8,853 nucleotides of DNA from positions 1 through 8,853 of the forward strand of contig CAYLNM010000176.1 in assembly GCA_964385045.1 (NCBI GenBank), given 5' to 3'. Below are positions 6,178 through 8,853 of this stretch, in pieces. This DNA comes from CAYLNM01 sp964385045 (GTDB taxonomy: Bacteria; Planctomycetota; Phycisphaerae; Phycisphaerales; SM1A02). Within the stretch, counting starts at the first letter, position 1; each line of letters begins with the position of its first letter. Position numbers and translations under genes: made by a program. The notes under the pieces are model-generated. The model was not told the origin of the DNA and searched no databases. It saw only the letters and a program-made list of their open reading frames with translations.

Positions 6178-6507
6178 TCAGCCCGCCCCGCCGGGCCGAC
6201 GCCGTCGCCACCGCCACCGCCGCCACCGCCGCACCGCGAGCGAGCCGCCCGCCACCACGAGCGCCAGCGGCACGATCGCCGCGTGCCACAGCAGTCCGGT
6301 GAGGTCGATCGCCGCGGGGCGCGGGGCCGGCGAGGGGACGCTGCCCGTCGCGGCGAGGGCCCAGCCCGCGGTCAGCACCGCGGTCACGCACGCCGCGGCC
6401 CGCAGCGCGCGGCCTCCCACCCGCCAGACCACCGCCAGCCACGCCGCGTCGAGTGCGAGCATGCCCGCCGCCATCCAGCCTCCGGCGGACTCGGCGCCCG
6501 GGATCAC
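6178..6507 (-). CDS. Small three-helix membrane protein with Arg/Trp tail
   Basis: A 109-residue protein of no family I recognise. It has three likely membrane helices: about 11-30 (GWMAAGMLALDAAWLAVVW), 37-56 (AAACVTAVLTAGWALAATGS) and 69-92 (including LLWHAAIVPLALVVAGG). A short Pro-rich loop (57-66) joins helices 2 and 3. The C-terminus (93-104) is RRWRRWRWRRRR, a basic and aromatic tail which by the positive-inside rule should face the cytoplasm. The start is GTG at 6507, sharing GTGA with the acylase stop (6504-6506), so it is very probably translated by reinitiation after the acylase. No separate Shine-Dalgarno is seen. Hydrophobicity confined to this frame, plus the exact overlap, is the case for a real gene; a frame reading further upstream into the acylase is spurious. 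It could anchor, export or protect against the acylase, but nothing in the sequence shows which. Confidence 0.72.
   Translation of the reverse strand: MIPGAESAGGWMAAGMLALDAAWLAVVWRVGGRALRAAACVTAVLTAGWALAATGSVPSPAPRPAAIDLTGLLWHAAIVPLALVVAGGSLAVRRWRRWRWRRRRPGGAG
6206..6232 (-). repeat. TGGCGG-type short tandem repeat
   Basis: Read on the minus strand this is an imperfect run of cggtgg and tggcgg units that encodes the Arg/Trp tail of the small membrane protein. Unit slippage in multiples of 3 would change the tail length without breaking the frame. Confidence 0.6.
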
Positions 6508-8853
6508 TCCCGGGCGTCCGCGGGCTGCAGCGTCGTCGTCCGCCGGGCCCGCTCGCGCCACGCCGGCTCGGTCAGCGGCACCGGGATGAGCTCGCCCCGC
6601 AGCCACAGCGGCACCTGGTCGATCAGGTGGGCCGAGCCGGGCCGGCCGTCCTGCCCGCCCACGAGCACGAACCAGTTCGCGTCGGGATCCGACAGGTCGG
6701 AGACGTGGCGGGCGTTGGCCCCGAAGCTCGTCCGGTGCTCCTCGCTCGTCACGGGGTGGGCGGACTTGAAGATCGTCGTCGTGCTGCCGGCGGTCGGATG
6801 GTCGCCGAAGGTCCAGCGGCGGCCGAGCACCGGCACGTTGCCGATGGGGTGGGCGAGGCCGAGTCGGTGTACGTCGCCCCACGCGCGCTCGCGATCCCAT
6901 CCGCGGGCGGCGGTGGCGACGGCGGCCCGCACCGCGGCGGTGGCCGAGCCGGCCGGCGCGGCCGGGTCGGGTTCGCCCGCGAGGTCCTCGGCGACGAACG
7001 CGTGGACGTACGGCGCCGAGCGCAGCGTCCCGCGGAGCGAGTCACCGTAGCGGCCTCCGTAGAGGTCCTCGATCAATGCGTCGAGCACCCGCTGGTAGGC
7101 CAGCGCACCGATCGAGTCCGCCTCGTAGTGGCCGTCCCACGCGGCGAGAACCGCGAGCAGGGCCCGCTGGTCGCCGGCCTCCGGGTCGCTCGGCACCGGC
7201 GCCGCGTGGGCGACGATCCGGCGGGCCGCGGCGAGGCTCGCGTGGCTGAAGGTGTCGCGCTGCAGCGCCTTCAGGGCATCGATCGTGACCACGCCGTCGC
7301 CCGCGAGCAGCTCCTGCATCCGCCGCATGCGGTCGTTGGCGTTGCCCTGGGCCAGCATGGCCGGGTCCGTGCGGATCGGTGTGTTGTTGGCGGACGCGAT
7401 GAAGCCCTCCGGCGGGTCGAAGGCCGCAGGCAGCTCGTCGGAGGCGAGGCGGCGCGACCATTCGCCCGCCGCCTCCGGGCGAATGGGCGCGTCCCACGCG
7501 GTCTCGGCCGCGGCCGGCACCCACTCGGTGGCGATCAGGTGACCGACGTGCCCGTCCGCGTCGGCGTAGAGCATGTTCTGCCCGCCCGACTTGAAGTGGG
7601 CGAACGCGCGACGGAACTCCGGCCAGTCCGCGGCCCGCATGGCCCGAAGGAACGCCGTCGACTCGTCGCTCGGCTCGTGTCCACGCCACCGAAGGGCCGA
7701 CGCCTCGCCGTTCGGCCCCGCGAGCCCGTCGAGCAGCGGCACGTCGGTCATCACCGGGCCGAACCGCGAGTCGCGGGCCTCGAGGGTGGCGTCGAACCAC
7801 CACCGCACGCGGATCCGCTCGGTGCGCGGCGTGAAGGCCCCCTCCGGCTCGTCCGACACGTCGACGAGCTGGCTCGCCACGCCCTGCAGGTTGGTGCCGC
7901 CCCAGGCGATCCGCTCGTTGCGGCCTTCGAGCACGAACGGAAGGCCGGGGATCGTGAAGCCGACCGCCCGCGTCTCGGGTCCGCGCAGGCACGCGATCAT
8001 CCAGAGGTTCGGCTGCGGCAGGCCGAGGTGCGGATCGCTGGCGATGAGGGCCGCGCCGGTCTCGGTGCGGGAGCCGGCGACGACCACCGAGTTGCTGCCG
8101 GTGCGGCCGAGGCGAAAGAGCTCTCCCAGCGGCACCGGCTCGGCCGGCCCGAAGCTCGGGATCGCCGCGTCCGCGAACGCCCGCACGCGGGCGAGGAAGT
8201 CGTCGTAGCCGGTCGCCTCGCGCCTGGGCAGGAACGCGAGCCAGCGGCCCCAGGTGAGGTCGACGCTCGCGAGGCGTCCGATCGCGAGCGTGTCCTCGAC
8301 CGTCCACGGCTCGTCCGGATCGATGCCGAGGGCGCGGATGTCCGGCGGCACCGACGAGCGCATGGCGCGGGCCGCGTTCACGCCGGCCACGTAGCGATCG
8401 AGCCAGCGCCGCGTCCCGGGCGGCAGCGACGCCGCGATCTCCGGCACCGCGCGGTCCATCTCGAGCGTGCGCAGCCCGCGATCGATCGGCAGGGCGAGCG
8501 GTCCCGCCATCTCGGCGAGGCGGCCGCGGGCGACCCGCTTGATCAGCTCCATCTGTCCCCACCGCAGGTGCACGTGCACCACCCCGAGGGCGTAGGCGAG
8601 GTCGTCTTCCGACTCGGCGACGAGGCACGGGATCATCCACTCGTCCCACAGCACGTCGACCCGCGCGGCGACGTCGTGCCCGGTGGTGGGCAGCTCGTCG
8701 AGCCGCGCGTCGGCGTCGAGCGAGGCGGCCGGCGGCGGCGTGGCGATGCAGGCGGCGAGGGCGAAGGGCAGCGTGGCGAGGGCGGCGATCGGCGCCCAGC
8801 CGACCGCGGCGGCGAGGCGGCGGCGGCCGCCGCGCGGACCGGCGGGGTGCGCC
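6504..8853 (-). CDS. Penicillin acylase family lipoprotein (5' end outside window)
   Basis: At least 782 residues of an N-terminal-nucleophile amidase. The frame is open to the window edge with no start codon before the lipobox, so the gene begins outside. Residues below count visible codons from 8852. The start shows a lipoprotein signal with ALAAC and Cys35. The alpha-chain beginning is VDVLWDEWMIPCLVAESEDD (65-84), followed by ALGVVHVHLRWGQME and RVARGRLAEMAG. The predicted self-cleavage site is Gly252-Ser253 in RTGSNSVVVAGSRT. Ser253 becomes the nucleophile of the beta chain, followed by SDPHLGLPQPNLW and by ANN (488-490), the likely oxyanion Asn region. The C-terminal FVLVGGQDGRPGS (about 728-740) is a close variant of the family's GGQSG segment. 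Relatives hydrolyse penicillins, N-acyl-homoserine lactones or other amides after processing in the periplasm; the substrate here is unknown. It overlaps the small membrane protein by GTGA. Confidence 0.95.
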   Translation of the reverse strand, partial: AHPAGPRGGRRRLAAAVGWAPIAALATLPFALAACIATPPPAASLDADARLDELPTTGHDVAARVDVLWDEWMIPCLVAESEDDLAYALGVVHVHLRWGQMELIKRVARGRLAEMAGPLALPIDRGLRTLEMDRAVPEIAASLPPGTRRWLDRYVAGVNAARAMRSSVPPDIRALGIDPDEPWTVEDTLAIGRLASVDLTWGRWLAFLPRREATGYDDFLARVRAFADAAIPSFGPAEPVPLGELFRLGRTGSNSVVVAGSRTETGAALIASDPHLGLPQPNLWMIACLRGPETRAVGFTIPGLPFVLEGRNERIAWGGTNLQGVASQLVDVSDEPEGAFTPRTERIRVRWWFDATLEARDSRFGPVMTDVPLLDGLAGPNGEASALRWRGHEPSDESTAFLRAMRAADWPEFRRAFAHFKSGGQNMLYADADGHVGHLIATEWVPAAAETAWDAPIRPEAAGEWSRRLASDELPAAFDPPEGFIASANNTPIRTDPAMLAQGNANDRMRRMQELLAGDGVVTIDALKALQRDTFSHASLAAARRIVAHAAPVPSDPEAGDQRALLAVLAAWDGHYEADSIGALAYQRVLDALIEDLYGGRYGDSLRGTLRSAPYVHAFVAEDLAGEPDPAAPAGSATAAVRAAVATAARGWDRERAWGDVHRLGLAHPIGNVPVLGRRWTFGDHPTAGSTTTIFKSAHPVTSEEHRTSFGANARHVSDLSDPDANWFVLVGGQDGRPGSAHLIDQVPLWLRGELIPVPLTEPAWRERARRTTTLQPADARE
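8748..8816 (-). other. Lipoprotein signal peptide coding segment
   Basis: Upstream of the acylase domain and in its frame, basic GGRRR is followed by a hydrophobic stretch from Leu13 to Ala34 ending LAAC, with Cys35 encoded at 8750-8748. This is a normal lipobox (L-A-A-C). Ile and Ala follow the Cys, with no Asp at +2, so by enterobacterial rules it would go to the outer membrane if the cell has one. A Pro/Asp-rich linker (38-64) tethers the enzyme. Confidence 0.8.

Noticed and set aside
6025..7050. Plus-strand frame overlapping the antitoxin stop by GTGA, considered as the missing toxin
   Set aside because: It starts at the right place, but the product lacks any RelE, ParE or Doc feature, becomes Pro/His/Arg-rich and runs antisense through the membrane protein and acylase.
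7042..8649. A 535-residue minus-strand frame within the acylase
   Set aside because: It is Arg/Gly/Ala-rich and domain-free, a frame-shifted shadow of the acylase.
6504..8654. GTG 8654 as the acylase start
   Set aside because: It omits the first beta-strand residues and an in-frame lipoprotein signal; the true start lies beyond the window.

Overview
This is a very GC-rich bacterial window, about three-quarters G+C by eye. Codon third positions are almost all G or C, so long open frames appear on both strands as artefacts. I read six genes, one of them running off the right edge. The host cannot be named from the sequence. A penicillin-acylase-type lipoprotein, a Cache-HAMP-PP2C phosphatase and high GC would fit a high-GC Gram-negative such as Planctomycetota, Myxococcota or Gemmatimonadota, but that is only a guess.

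Layout, left to right. Positions 1-138 are non-coding and hold a 25-bp tandem repeat rich in G-runs. Next come three minus-strand genes, transcribed right to left from about 4600: an ABC transporter ATPase (3568-4596), its ABC-2 permease (2156-3571, joined to the ATPase by an ATGA overlap), and, 61 bp further on, a membrane-anchored Cache-HAMP-SpoIIE-type serine/threonine phosphatase (139-2094). A 120-bp divergent spacer separates these from a plus-strand pair: an alpha/beta hydrolase (4717-5700), and a Phd/YefM-family antitoxin (5612-6028) whose start lies out of frame inside the hydrolase's repetitive 3' end. After a 149-bp convergent spacer with nested inverted repeats comes a second minus-strand unit. 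It contains a penicillin-acylase-family N-terminal-nucleophile hydrolase with a lipoprotein signal (6504 to beyond 8853) and a small three-helix membrane protein (6178-6507) that overlaps it by GTGA.

How the genes may work together. The ATPase and permease form one exporter. The phosphatase could share their transcript and would sense a ligand outside the membrane, but no anti-sigma factor, STAS protein or kinase partner is in view. The acylase should act at the cell envelope on an amide such as a beta-lactam, N-acyl-homoserine lactone or acylated peptide. The small membrane protein is its translationally coupled neighbour, of unknown role. The antitoxin has no recognisable toxin beside it.

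I see no RNA gene, CRISPR array, insertion sequence or phage gene. Nothing here is clearly a new multi-gene system. The best leads are the overlapping hydrolase/antitoxin reading frames built on a repeated 12-mer, and the coupled acylase/membrane-protein pair.
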